A stretch of DNA of 64,000 nucleotides from CAZZEX01 sp964653285 (GTDB taxonomy: Bacteria > Chloroflexota > Anaerolineae > B4-G1): the NCBI GenBank assembly GCA_964653285.1, contig CAZZEX010000018.1:1-64000 (forward strand), written 5' to 3'. The notes beneath the pieces are model-generated. The model was not told where the DNA came from. It saw nothing but the letters and a program-made list of their open reading frames with translations, and made no database searches. The first letter of the stretch is position 1. The number at the start of each line of letters is the position of its first letter. Shown in pieces: positions 8,814-17,258 of the stretch. A program made the position numbers and the translations under genes.

Positions 8814-9473
8814 CTACCACGTGCCGGAGAAGCGGCGCATCCCTCCTCCCCGATCGGTGACCACGCGCATCTCCGTCTGCGCGTGCATCATCCAGGGATC
8901 AGGCAGCGGGAGTAGGGGGTTGTTCCACAGCGGATGGTGCATAAAGAAGACCTCCACGATCACGATGTGATTGTCCATCGGCTCGTACATGGCCGCCTGG
9001 CGTATCGCGTTGATGCTCTGCGTGGAATCGCGATGGCGTTCGATAATCTCGGGCATCGTCTTCGTGATCATCGAATTCTCGGCCATAATAGGCTGCGCCA
9101 CTCCCGCCTCGCTCGGGATCACTCCAGAAACCCAGGCGGTGTACGCGGAGACGTCACCGGTACTGGACATCGGGATGTGGGTAATGATGATGCCGGTGTT
9201 CGGATCCGAGCTGTCCAGGTCCGTGCGCAGGAGCCGCCCGCCGGTCTTGGAATCCATCCCGCCAGCGACAACCACCCGATAGCCGGCATCATTATCACTG
9301 AAGCGACCCCGGGCCGCCAGGCGGCAGCCCTCGCGGTCGGCGTTGACGACGACGAGATAATCCCGCAGCGCGTACCCGATCTCCACGACGCCCAACAACA
9401 GAATCAAGAGCACAGGCAGGACGACGGCCATCTCTAACAGTCCTTGACCACGTTCCGTTCCCCGCTTGTCCAT
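8814..9473 (-). CDS. TadE-like minor pilin
   Basis: Pseudopilin of the Tad system. The 219-residue protein has a short basic leader with the type IVb processing pattern ERGQGLLEMAVVL, cleavage expected after the first Gly with Glu at +5. A hydrophobic helix (about 13-35) follows, then a roughly 180-residue extracytoplasmic domain without cysteines. ATG with a GAGGAGG site upstream. It lies between the small unknown membrane-anchored gene and the VWA/TadG gene. Family call is firm for the N-terminus; the C-terminal domain is not recognised. Confidence 0.85.
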   Translation of the reverse strand: MDKRGTERGQGLLEMAVVLPVLLILLLGVVEIGYALRDYLVVVNADREGCRLAARGRFSDNDAGYRVVVAGGMDSKTGGRLLRTDLDSSDPNTGIIITHIPMSSTGDVSAYTAWVSGVIPSEAGVAQPIMAENSMITKTMPEIIERHRDSTQSINAIRQAAMYEPMDNHIVIVEVFFMHHPLWNNPLLPLPDPWMMHAQTEMRVVTDRGGGMRRFSGTW

Positions 9474-9532
9474 CTAACCCCTCCTCACACTCATCGCCGG
9501 TAGAAACATCACTTGGCCCGGCAGTTCTCCCG

Positions 9533-10195
9533 TCACCGCCCCACGAATGCGCCATCGGTCGCGTCCACCACGACGGTGAAAGCGGTCTCCGTGCCGGCAA
9601 CCAATCCAACCACGGTCCAGACCGGATGCTCACCCCCCCCCTCCGGCATACGCAACTCCATCGCCAGGTCAGTATCCGGGCGCCGTGCCACCAGGCTGCC
9701 CCCCCCGTGCTTCCACCACGTCTGCAGCGCCTGGTCGCTATCCACGCGCCATTCCTCGGTGGAGAACGTGGGCACCGTGTAGGGGCTCACGCTCTCGCGC
9801 ACCATCCGCGCCGCCCCCCCAGCCACTGTAATGAGGGCCAATCGTTGGGTGGAGGGCGAGAAGAACTGGAAGGCCCACTCGACCTCGCCCCCCAACTGTA
9901 CCCCCACCGCCGGCCGATGACAGGAGATGGTAGCCGGACCTGCATCCTCCTGCCATTGCGCGGCCGACTCAGCCGCCGAGGCGAACGCCTGACGAGCAGT
10001 GACTCCACCATCCACCACCTCCACTACCGGAGGCGGGGCGGCCGGGCCGGCCAACCAGCCGTAGATCAACGCTCCCACCACGACCAGCAATATCAGGCCC
10101 AGGCCCAACAACAACCACCAGCGCACGCCAGAACCATCAGCCATTGCACTCACGCGCTCTGTCAAGCCTCCGCTCCCGTCACTCACCGTGACCAA
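9533..10195 (-). CDS. Small membrane-anchored protein of unknown function in the pilus unit
   Basis: Not recognised. The product has a single membrane helix (WWLLLGLGLILLVVVGALIY) near the N-terminus, then about 160 extracytoplasmic residues with one Cys and several Trp and no motif I can name. The start is uncertain. The TTG at 10195 gives 220 residues; an ATG at 10144 gives 203 and places the helix at the very N-terminus, but neither has a clear ribosome site. It is sandwiched between the beta-propeller/PKD gene (14-bp gap) and the TadE gene, so a role in building or tuning the pilus or adhesin is inferred from position only. Confidence 0.7.
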   Translation of the reverse strand: MVTVSDGSGGLTERVSAMADGSGVRWWLLLGLGLILLVVVGALIYGWLAGPAAPPPVVEVVDGGVTARQAFASAAESAAQWQEDAGPATISCHRPAVGVQLGGEVEWAFQFFSPSTQRLALITVAGGAARMVRESVSPYTVPTFSTEEWRVDSDQALQTWWKHGGGSLVARRPDTDLAMELRMPEGGGEHPVWTVVGLVAGTETAFTVVVDATDGAFVGR

Positions 10196-10209
10196 TCGAG
10201 TCGTGCCAC

Positions 10210-11988
10210 CTACGGTCCCCCTCTCATGACCAACGGCAAATAGACACTGTATATAGTATCACACGCCAGGATTATTTGGGTCTCCAATGGACTGGCCATC
10301 AGCCCATTGTCCACTTTCAACGTCACCGTGTAGTGGCCGACCTCGTCAACGGTGAGGGTCGGGGACACAGCGGACGAGTTGGACAGGGCGGCCCCACTGC
10401 CAGCCGGCCTGCCGGTCAGCGACCAATCGTAGGTCAAGGGAGAGCCTTGTGGGTCGTAACTGCCGCTCCCGTCCAGGGTGACGGTGCTGCCCACCAGCAC
10501 CAACCCACTGGCAACACGAATGTCTGCGTGGGGATTATAGGAAAAGCCCTCGTAGTATACGTCCCAGGCGTCCTGGCTGTCTTCGCCCGGTTTTCGCATA
10601 TAAGCGGCGTGCAGATACTGTTCGCTGCCTGGTGTTCCCGTGCCGACTACCGCAGAACCCAGCCCACCCTGCTGATCCTCGCTCAACACGGTGGTCGTGA
10701 TCCAGCCCACAGCAGTATCCGTACCCGAGAGAGCGTAACTGTAGTAGATCGGGTGGGACTTACCACCGCCCTCGCCTTCCTCACCACCGCCCTCGCCGTG
10801 CTCTGCGTGCCACACGACGGCGGGCCAGCCGTCCTTGTTCAGCGCGATGGATGGTCGGAGACGGCGCAGGTACTGAACTCCTTCTGGATCCTCCGAGACA
10901 TAATCTTCCAACTGGTCGAAACTGGCAGGGTACAGGTAGGATGTGCCGACCTCGGTGACACTTTGAGGCCAGTGAGCGCCGTTGTCGTTGGAGCGACGGT
11001 AAACCAGATGGTACGTGGAGCAGTACGAACTGGGATCGGGAGCGCCCGAATTGGAGCAACAGTCCCATACGATGAAGACTTTACCCGACCCGGCTGCCAC
11101 CTCTGGACGGCCTGGCGGAAGATAGTAGTCTTTCCCTCCCACGTTCCTCTTTATGGGTGAGAATACATTCACGTATGTCTCCCATCCTGACGCACTTCGT
11201 CGCCGATATAAGACGCATTTATCCTTCTCCGCCTCCTCATGCCCCACCCCGTCCCACATCACCCATGCCACGTGTACGTAGCCATCGGCCCAGGCGATAG
11301 CAGGCATGCTATTATCACCACCCGTCGCCACGGGGTACGGCTCACTCCAATTGGTGCCATCGTAGGCCCGGTAGTAGATATCGCCGTTCTTCCCGTCCTT
11401 GTCGCCCTGAGCCCACACCACGTGGGGGTTTCCCTCCGTATCCAACGCCAGGTCCACCCAGGTGATCCTGTTGAGTGACGTACTAACAGCAGCCACTGTG
11501 GCTTCACTGCCATCGCACTGTCCACTGACCAGCGAACAAGTCCGATACCGCACCTGCATATAACCAGGATAGAGACACGTGTTCGCGTAAACGACGTAGG
11601 CCACGTGGACCGTAGTGCCTGTGACCCCCACGGCAGCGACGTAGGCACAGGCGTCATCAGTGCCGGTGAAGACGGGAATTTTGCTTCCCCAGCCAGCACC
11701 CGTCTCCGAGGCAGCACGCAGATAGACGTGGCCCCTGGCAGACCCGGCGCCACTCCTGAGCTCTTCTGTCCAAATCGTGACTACGCGGTCACCGTCGGAA
11801 CTGACCGCCAGGTCGGGGTAGGCCGAGATGAGGGTCGCCGTCTCCGAGAGGTTGCAGGACTCATGGCGGGAGCCTAGAGGGCGGGCCGTCGCCACAGCCG
11901 CCACCACCACTGCCAGGGCCACCGCTGCCAGCCCGGCCGCCACCACAATCGCCGTACCCCGCCCGCGCCCCCTCCATCTTGACAACAT
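10210..11988 (-). CDS. Secreted beta-propeller/PKD protein with C-terminal YLPLV tail
   Basis: Predicted surface protein of 592 residues. An Arg-rich N-terminus precedes a single hydrophobic helix (TAIVVAAGLAAVALAVVVAA), a signal anchor or signal peptide. Residues about 40-450 contain repeated blades of the type HVVWAQGDKDGKNGDIYYRA and HVAWVMWDG, as in sialidase/BNR-like beta-propellers. A PKD domain spans about 482-566 (GSYDPQGSPLTYDW). The protein ends VYLPLVMRGGP, a tail shared with the giant protein at 35561-43288. The ATG at 11988 follows GGAGGTG; an ATG at 12000 is possible. The gene is co-oriented with and tightly packed between adhesin-like and pilus genes. Enzyme activity is not evident. 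Confidence 0.82.
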   Translation of the reverse strand: MLSRWRGRGRGTAIVVAAGLAAVALAVVVAAVATARPLGSRHESCNLSETATLISAYPDLAVSSDGDRVVTIWTEELRSGAGSARGHVYLRAASETGAGWGSKIPVFTGTDDACAYVAAVGVTGTTVHVAYVVYANTCLYPGYMQVRYRTCSLVSGQCDGSEATVAAVSTSLNRITWVDLALDTEGNPHVVWAQGDKDGKNGDIYYRAYDGTNWSEPYPVATGGDNSMPAIAWADGYVHVAWVMWDGVGHEEAEKDKCVLYRRRSASGWETYVNVFSPIKRNVGGKDYYLPPGRPEVAAGSGKVFIVWDCCSNSGAPDPSSYCSTYHLVYRRSNDNGAHWPQSVTEVGTSYLYPASFDQLEDYVSEDPEGVQYLRRLRPSIALNKDGWPAVVWHAEHGEGGGEEGEGGGKSHPIYYSYALSGTDTAVGWITTTVLSEDQQGGLGSAVVGTGTPGSEQYLHAAYMRKPGEDSQDAWDVYYEGFSYNPHADIRVASGLVLVGSTVTLDGSGSYDPQGSPLTYDWSLTGRPAGSGAALSNSSAVSPTLTVDEVGHYTVTLKVDNGLMASPLETQIILACDTIYSVYLPLVMRGGP

Positions 11989-12005
11989 CACCACCTCCAT
12001 ACCAC

Positions 12006-15000
12006 CTACAGCAGAAACAGGTTCACGTTGTAGTTACGCTCGTTAGCCCCCACCGTCACCGTCGTCGTCGCAAAGCGCAGCCCACCCCCGATCCAGACCT
12101 CCGAGTAGATGGTATAGACGTCCGGCGGGACGTTGTAGAAATGATATGTGCCGTCCTGAATGGTGACGGTGTGGTAGACTTCCCCACCCTGGCTGTAGGC
12201 CCACACGTCCACACCCTGGAGTGTCTGGGGGATGCCACTCACCAATACTCGCACCTCTCCGCCGATGGAGGCCGTGCCGGCCTCCTCAGAGGGGATGGGC
12301 CATTCGGTGCACACCTCGCACTCGAGACTATCCAGGTAGAACCAGGTGTCGTAGTAGTCCTCATCGTGCGTGGCGTAGAAATAGACCCGCACATCTTCGC
12401 CGAGATGATTAGGGGGGTCAACCATGCCCGTCACGTCCACCTCAAAGGAGTGCCACGTCTCCGCCACTGCGCCCCCGTTGACGACCTCCACAGCGGCGCC
12501 CAGGTCACCGCCGCCGCTGCCCTGCATCTTCAAGTACATGACGTCATCGGCCTCAGGAGTGTCGGGGTGGCTGCAAGGTGCCAGGCTGCCCGCCACCAAC
12601 CGCTGTCCCCGCACGACCATGGTCGTCATCGTGTAGACCTCGTCCGGGATCTCCACCGTTTGCCAGAGATAGGGGTGATAAGCCGGGCAGTTAGGATAGG
12701 AGCCCATTGAGGCGTGCAGCCGCATAGACATGCTGCCCTCGGAGAAATAGCGCGACTGGTGTTGGTAGGCGAGCGGCTCGCCAGCGTGCCAGTATTCGAA
12801 CACCGTGTCGGGGTTACCCTCAAAGCCTCCCACGCGGAGCAACTGCTGGCACTCCCTCAGACCGGGCGGCCTGATAGCCCCTCCCAACCCGGAAGGCTGG
12901 CAGATCACAAACTCGTCCGCCCGGCTGGTGCGATTCTGATAGGTACGATAGCTGGCGTGGGCCATGCCCACCAGCACGGTGTCGCCCATGTCTACCGTGA
13001 CGCCGGTACGGTACGTCCAGTCGCTTTCCCCTGGGTCGGCCTGCGTGGAGTAGTAGTAACCGAACGTATCGCCGGAGCGGACAATGCGCACCCATAACGG
13101 CAAAGATGGGCGATAGAGGTAGCCAGCAGCGAAGTCAGCGCTGTCACCGTCCACCTCCCGGTAAGCGAACTGGAGTCCATCGCTACTCCGATTTCGCACC
13201 ATCAACATCACGTGGCGGCTGTCGGAGGCCGTGCTGTTGCGCACCATCAACCCCATCTTGGCGCTGGAAGAACCGCCAGGCGGAGATACGACACGCAAGC
13301 GGGCATCGAAGTCGCCGGAGATGGACTGGTAGACGTAGTAGAAATTGTCATTGGTGTCCCAGATAGCACCCCCGCGCGCGTTGATGGTCAGCCGTCCACC
13401 GCCCTCCGTCACGCTCCCGTTGACGCCAGGCGATCCCACCTGGGTCGTCGTCCATTTGCCGTCAAAGGAGCCGTCGTTGAAGTCGTCGCCGTAAGGAGTG
13501 CTATTCACCGTACAGCGCGCGGTCAGGGTATAAGGCCCGCTGACGTTGTTGGTCTCGTCGTATTCGTCGGCGACGTAGTTGGTGGTATCCACCTGCCCCC
13601 ACATCTGGTGCGTGCCGCCACCCAGCTCAAACGTTGCATTGAGCACCTGCGTGCCGTAGGGACCGACGTTCAGCAACCACTGTTTCTCAGTGCCCACCTG
13701 CCCCTGGAAGGGAGGCGGAAAGTTCGGGTCCAGGTAGAAATCAACGTCAAAGTAGGTGTCCTCCACCGGCGTGGGGGATGAATTCGACACCACCATCGTG
13801 AACATGATGTCCACGCCGCTCGGCAACTCGTCACCGTACTCTTCGGGCCATGATATGCTCGTGATCCGCAAATCTGGCGGCACGGCCGTGACCTGGATAT
13901 TGGCCGAGTAGGCCACCCGATCCCCATCGTCGTCACAACCACCACTGCCGGAGTGAGTCTCCACCCGATACTCACCATCGCTCCCCACGGGGATCTTGAA
14001 GCCCAGGGCGGTCGCATCCCCGCCAGCGTCTACGTTGACCGGATCCTGCACGACGTCATTCTGGGTGTCAACGCCAGAGACGACGCACCACAGCAGACGG
14101 TAGGGATTGCCCGCCTGGACGTGATCCATAACGTCAATATAGATGTAATCCAGGGGAATGACCTCGTGGTCCGAAACGGTGATGTACGCCCCGGAGAAGG
14201 CCCACGTCTTGGTTGCCTCGTCGTAGGGCTCGCCGAGATCCCACGTGTCATCGCCGTCGTAGTCCAACCAGGCGCGGATGGTCGCCGTCTCCGGCCGGTT
14301 CCCAAACAATGTAACGGAGGCCTGTCCCTGCGCGCCGGTCAGTTCCTCGACGTATTGGGGCTCAACCCCGGAGTAACTGAATCCACCCTTGTCCGTGGAG
14401 AAACTGACCCGCGCCCCCTGCACAGTCTGGCTCAGTTCATTGGTCACCGTCGCGATGAACTCGTGATCGCGATCCTGGGGCATGTTGTTGATTACCTGCT
14501 CCCAGTTTAACTCGACGTGATACATGTGCGGCTCCTCCGTGGGCTCAGACGTAGGCTCCGAAGGGTCCTGCGTGCTCGTAGCAAGCGGGGTCTCGCCGAG
14601 GTCGGGGGTCGTGCTAAAGTCGGGCGGTGGCACATCGCCGAACCCAACCTGGATGCCTTCGTTGACCATCTGCGCATAGGCCTGCACCGGAACGTACTCG
14701 CCACCGATGATCCCGCGAACGAGCGGGCGGTAGAATGGGTCCACGATTTCGACGTTGTGCCGGACCAGTACCCGCACTGGCAATCCCTCTAATCCAGGGT
14801 GATCGAGACAGTCATCTGGGTTCTCGTCGCAATCGGTCAGGAACGAAGGATAGCCCCACACGAGGACGCCGAAGAAGCGCGGCTCATTCTTATACTGGTC
14901 AAACCTTGCCGGCGTGTCGCCCAGGTGCTCATCGTTGATGCGCAGTCCAGCCGCCTGGTCGAGGGCTTCTAGTTTGATGAGCTGTGTGCGCCGTGCGAAA

Positions 15001-15257
15001 TAGCGGATGTCCGTCTCCCCTGACCACACCGCGTAGTCCAGCGGGCAGTAGGGTTCCTCCGCGAGAACATCATCAATACAAGTCCCCTTGACCGGCTGGT
15101 AAGTGACAGCGAAGCGCGCAGCCGCCCTGGCTGCATGCTGCACAGTCAAATAGCCCTGAACAACCAACGCGGCCTCAATGATGCCGACCAAAACGAGCAA
15201 CAGAACTGGAAGAACCAAAGCAAACTCGACCAATCCTTGCCCTCTCCGCCTTTTCAT
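12006..15257 (-). CDS. TadE-anchored modular adhesin-like protein
   Basis: A pseudopilin head carrying a very long modular ectodomain, 1083 residues in all. Residues 1-60 are a classic TadE start: RRRGQGLVEFALVLPVLL, then a membrane helix. Then come an invasin-like Ig (Big_1) domain near 245-350, a CARDB-like domain near 462-580 and a concanavalin/DUF1349-like domain near 592-790. A jelly-roll, carbohydrate-binding-like domain lies near 812-982, and a carboxypeptidase-regulatory-like beta-sandwich (YHFYNVPPDVYTIYSE) ends the protein. Typical TadE proteins have about 150-220 residues. ATG at 15257 with GGAGGGTGGTG upstream; an ATG 30 nt earlier is less likely. It is first in the unit with the propeller, TadE and TadG genes. 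A pilus-tip adhesin role is inference. Confidence 0.85.
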   Translation of the reverse strand: MKRRRGQGLVEFALVLPVLLLVLVGIIEAALVVQGYLTVQHAARAAARFAVTYQPVKGTCIDDVLAEEPYCPLDYAVWSGETDIRYFARRTQLIKLEALDQAAGLRINDEHLGDTPARFDQYKNEPRFFGVLVWGYPSFLTDCDENPDDCLDHPGLEGLPVRVLVRHNVEIVDPFYRPLVRGIIGGEYVPVQAYAQMVNEGIQVGFGDVPPPDFSTTPDLGETPLATSTQDPSEPTSEPTEEPHMYHVELNWEQVINNMPQDRDHEFIATVTNELSQTVQGARVSFSTDKGGFSYSGVEPQYVEELTGAQGQASVTLFGNRPETATIRAWLDYDGDDTWDLGEPYDEATKTWAFSGAYITVSDHEVIPLDYIYIDVMDHVQAGNPYRLLWCVVSGVDTQNDVVQDPVNVDAGGDATALGFKIPVGSDGEYRVETHSGSGGCDDDGDRVAYSANIQVTAVPPDLRITSISWPEEYGDELPSGVDIMFTMVVSNSSPTPVEDTYFDVDFYLDPNFPPPFQGQVGTEKQWLLNVGPYGTQVLNATFELGGGTHQMWGQVDTTNYVADEYDETNNVSGPYTLTARCTVNSTPYGDDFNDGSFDGKWTTTQVGSPGVNGSVTEGGGRLTINARGGAIWDTNDNFYYVYQSISGDFDARLRVVSPPGGSSSAKMGLMVRNSTASDSRHVMLMVRNRSSDGLQFAYREVDGDSADFAAGYLYRPSLPLWVRIVRSGDTFGYYYSTQADPGESDWTYRTGVTVDMGDTVLVGMAHASYRTYQNRTSRADEFVICQPSGLGGAIRPPGLRECQQLLRVGGFEGNPDTVFEYWHAGEPLAYQHQSRYFSEGSMSMRLHASMGSYPNCPAYHPYLWQTVEIPDEVYTMTTMVVRGQRLVAGSLAPCSHPDTPEADDVMYLKMQGSGGGDLGAAVEVVNGGAVAETWHSFEVDVTGMVDPPNHLGEDVRVYFYATHDEDYYDTWFYLDSLECEVCTEWPIPSEEAGTASIGGEVRVLVSGIPQTLQGVDVWAYSQGGEVYHTVTIQDGTYHFYNVPPDVYTIYSEVWIGGGLRFATTTVTVGANERNYNVNLFLL

Positions 15258-15306
15258 CACCACCCTCCTTGGCCCACCCACGTTCATGGGCAGCCGGCAA
15301 CCGTGA

Positions 15307-15336
15307 CAGGAAATGCGATATCAGGAAATGCGATAT
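15307..15336. repeat. 15-bp tandem duplication in a leader region
   Basis: CAGGAAATGCGATAT occurs twice in direct tandem (15307-15321 and 15322-15336), between the adhesin-unit promoter and the first start codon, hence in the 5' untranslated leader. Confidence 0.85.
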
Positions 15337-15355
15337 GAAGACACATGCTGTTTTA

Positions 15356-15385
15356 ATTATACCTCAAACAGTCCCCTTTCCGCAA
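15356..15385 (-). promoter_or_regulatory. Probable promoter of the adhesin-TadE-TadG unit
   Basis: Minus-strand -10 box TATAAT (15356-15361, perfect) with a weak -35 TTGCGG (15380-15385) at 18-bp spacing. Transcription would begin about 90 nt upstream of the ATG at 15257. The weak -35 suggests dependence on an activator. Confidence 0.6.
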
Positions 15386-15387
15386 GT

Positions 15388-15399
15388 GTACCATGGTAC
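15388..15399. promoter_or_regulatory. GTACCATGGTAC palindrome next to the adhesin-unit -35 box
   Basis: A perfect 12-bp palindrome immediately upstream, in the direction of transcription, of the -35 box at 15380-15385. A related GTAC-centred palindrome sits at the same place before the Flp pilin promoter, so both may be operators for one regulator. Function is inferred from position only. Confidence 0.4.
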
Positions 15400-15712
15400 T
15401 ATTGTAATAGGCTCTGCGCGGATTAGGGGGGTGCTCGAAGCGGACGTGTCTCCGCCTCCCACACCTGCGGGTAGTGCATTGCCTCGACACCACCTACGGG
15501 GACGGCACGTCCCCTTTGAGCATACGTACATTATCTCCTGGGAGCAGGCAGGGGAATTGCTACCCCCGTTCTGGAAGTGCTTCCTGAGTGACTCCGCTCA
15601 ACGGAGGCACATTACCATTGTACCACACTTTGGTTTACATTGCGTGAGAGGAATATGAGATACTGACTAGAATGCGCTGAGGGGGCCTCCCAAAAAACGG
15701 TTACCCCATAAT

Positions 15713-15744
15713 GAACAGAGCCCCGCGTGTGCGAGGCTCTGTTC
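15713..15744 (-). terminator. Terminator of the Flp pilin gene
   Basis: GAACAGAGCC pairs with GGCTCTGTTC, and an inner CGC/GCG stem extends it. The hairpin lies 40 bp after the pilin stop. A TTTTTT tract follows on the minus strand about 17 nt further, so the geometry is not ideal, but the stem is strong. Confidence 0.6.
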
Positions 15745-15784
15745 GGCAGTGCGGTCCGCTTGCGTTGCCGCAGCGACTGTTCGA

Positions 15785-15940
15785 CTAGACTCCGCTAAGA
15801 GCCGTTACGATCTGGCTGAAGATATTACCAATCTGCGGCCCCAGCAGCGCCAGAATCACAATCACTACAACGGCCACTAGAACAAGAATCAACGCATATT
15901 CAACCAGGCCCTGCCCCTCTTCACGCGGTAAAAACAGCAT
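15785..15940 (-). CDS. flp: Flp/Fap-type major pilin
   Basis: Major subunit of the Tad pilus. The preferred start, ATG at 15940, gives a 51-residue prepilin and is preceded by GGAGGTGAGAAGG; a longer frame from 15991 has no comparable site. The leader MLFLPREEG precedes QGLVEYALIL, the type IVb pattern cleaved after Gly with Glu at +5 and Tyr at +6. A continuous hydrophobic helix and a short C-terminal tail (PQIGNIFSQIVTALSGV) follow. The length matches Flp pilins. It has its own promoter and terminator, as expected for a highly expressed subunit separated from the assembly genes. A prepilin peptidase is not in the window. Confidence 0.93.
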   Translation of the reverse strand: MLFLPREEGQGLVEYALILVLVAVVVIVILALLGPQIGNIFSQIVTALSGV

Positions 15941-16003
15941 CCTTCTCACCTCCTCTCCGAACAAGATTTCAAGGTCTCTCAAGTCTCTCAACCTTCTGGC
16001 ATC

Positions 16004-16032
16004 ATTATACTGTATTCACGTTGGCATGACAA
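16004..16032 (-). promoter_or_regulatory. Sigma70-type promoter of the Flp pilin gene
   Basis: Minus-strand -35 TTGTCA (16027-16032, 5 of 6), 17-bp spacer, -10 TATAAT (16004-16009, perfect). The start codon of the pilin lies about 60 nt downstream. Confidence 0.8.
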
Positions 16033-16036
16033 TAGG

Positions 16037-16052
16037 AACTTGGTACTAAGTT
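16037..16052. promoter_or_regulatory. GTAC-centred inverted repeat upstream of the pilin promoter
   Basis: AACTTGGTACTAAGTT is a 16-bp near-palindrome (14 of 16 symmetrical positions) directly upstream of the pilin -35 box. It resembles the GTACCATGGTAC palindrome before the adhesin promoter. The adjacent NarL-type regulator is a candidate binder; this is inference. Confidence 0.4.
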
Positions 16053-16064
16053 CTACGCCTCTCA

Positions 16065-17114
16065 TCAAGGGACAGGTAACTCGAAACTTATCTTTGTCCC
16101 CCGTCCCAGGCCACTGTCGAAGTTGATCTGCCCTCCCAGCATCTCCACTCGCTCGCGCATTGTCGCCCAGCCCAACCGGCCTGCGTCCGGCGAATTAAGC
16201 ACGTCGGTGAGTTCAAAACCACTGCCATTGTCCTCGACTGACACACGGACAAGATCATCTCCCATATCCAGGTTGATTTGAACGCTGCTGGCGTGACTGT
16301 ACTCAACCGCATTGTTAAGCAGTTGCTGAACAAGCCGGAACACTGTCACTTCCTTGTGCGATGCCAGCCGCCGTTCCTTGCCAGTAACCATCAGGTGGGT
16401 GGGAACCCCGCTATTGTCAGAGAAACTGTCCACGTAGCGCCGGAGCGTAGGAACCACTCCTAGATCGTCGAGCATCATCGGGCGCAAGTTGAGGATGAAC
16501 CCCTTGACTTTTTGGAAAGTCCCTGCCACAGCATTTCTCAGATTGGCCAGTTCGGCCCGTGCCTGCTCGGGGTCAGTCTCGAAAAGTCGTTCACATATCT
16601 CGGCCTGGAGGATAAGATTGGTCAGAGATTGGGCCGGGCCATCGTGCATCTGCCGGCTAAGTCGCTGCCGCTCCCGCTCCTGGGCCTCAATGATACGAAC
16701 AACGAGCGGCTGCGCAGGTTCCCCCTCCTCGGAGGTCTGAGGCTCATACCCGGCTCGATCGGTGCGCTCAAGTATGTTGCGGAGCAGATCAAGGTAGCTC
16801 GTCATGCTACGCTGGTTGCTCTGCAACTTTTCCAACTGCCCCCGCATGGTAAAGAGTCGCTGCTGAGTATCCAGAACCATCGTGTATGCCTCTTGGATAT
16901 CCTCTCGAGGCACGGTGTCCAGTGCCGCTTCGATCTGCCGCAATCGGTTGGTCACTTGCGTGTTACGCTGTGCCAGACGCTCCACCTCAGTAGTCGTCTG
17001 TTGAATCAGCAGATCAATCTCCTTGAGTTCACGCTGCGCCTGCTCGTACTCTTTACTGCATTCTTCCAAGAACTGTTCAAATGACGTCACGCTGGTCTCG
17101 GTTGAAACAGCCAT
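16065..17114 (-). CDS. DegS/NarX-family cytoplasmic sensor histidine kinase
   Basis: HisKA_3-type kinase with 349 residues and no membrane segment, hence a soluble DegS-like sensor. Residues about 10-110 are a long coiled coil (QRELKEIDLLIQQTTTEVER). The phospho-acceptor region is near 150: RQRLSRQMHDGPAQSLTNLI. A HATPase_c domain follows with LLNNAVEYSHAS, VEDNGSGFEL and a final LGRGTKISFELPVP. ATG with an AGGAG site upstream. It lies between its likely partner response regulator and the Flp pilin gene (promoter in between). This suggests, but does not prove, control of pilus expression. Confidence 0.92.
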   Translation of the reverse strand: MAVSTETSVTSFEQFLEECSKEYEQAQRELKEIDLLIQQTTTEVERLAQRNTQVTNRLRQIEAALDTVPREDIQEAYTMVLDTQQRLFTMRGQLEKLQSNQRSMTSYLDLLRNILERTDRAGYEPQTSEEGEPAQPLVVRIIEAQERERQRLSRQMHDGPAQSLTNLILQAEICERLFETDPEQARAELANLRNAVAGTFQKVKGFILNLRPMMLDDLGVVPTLRRYVDSFSDNSGVPTHLMVTGKERRLASHKEVTVFRLVQQLLNNAVEYSHASSVQINLDMGDDLVRVSVEDNGSGFELTDVLNSPDAGRLGWATMRERVEMLGGQINFDSGLGRGTKISFELPVP

Positions 17115-17170
17115 CCCACTTTCTCCTAATTTCGCCGCCTATTCCTCACATGGCAGTGGCAGTAGCGCAA

Positions 17171-17258
17171 AACTTGCTATGTCATCCTGAGCGAAACCGA
17201 AGGGTCTCGGTTCTTTATTAAGGGAGATTCTTCGCTACGCTCAGAATGACGGCAAGTT
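17171..17258. repeat. MITE-like imperfect inverted repeat
   Basis: The arms AACTTGC...GTCATCCTGAGCGAAACCGAAG and, inverted, AACTTGCCGTCATTCTGAGCG...CGAAG close a palindrome of about 88 bp. The core CTGAGCG(A/T)A(G/C)CGAAG resembles a small interspersed palindromic repeat seen in many bacteria. It separates the response regulator and kinase genes. No coding potential. Confidence 0.7.

Larger units (their letters stand above)
15258..15784. other. Intergenic region between the Flp pilin and the adhesin unit
   Basis: About 530 bp with no convincing gene. It holds the pilin terminator (15713-15744), the adhesin-unit promoter (15356-15385), a GTAC palindrome (15388-15399) and a 15-bp tandem repeat (15307-15336). 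Nothing recognisable lies in 15400-15700. Confidence 0.7.

Noticed and set aside
15391..15658. Small plus-strand frames in the pilin-adhesin gap
   Set aside because: No ribosome site, odd composition and no motif; the region carries promoter elements instead.
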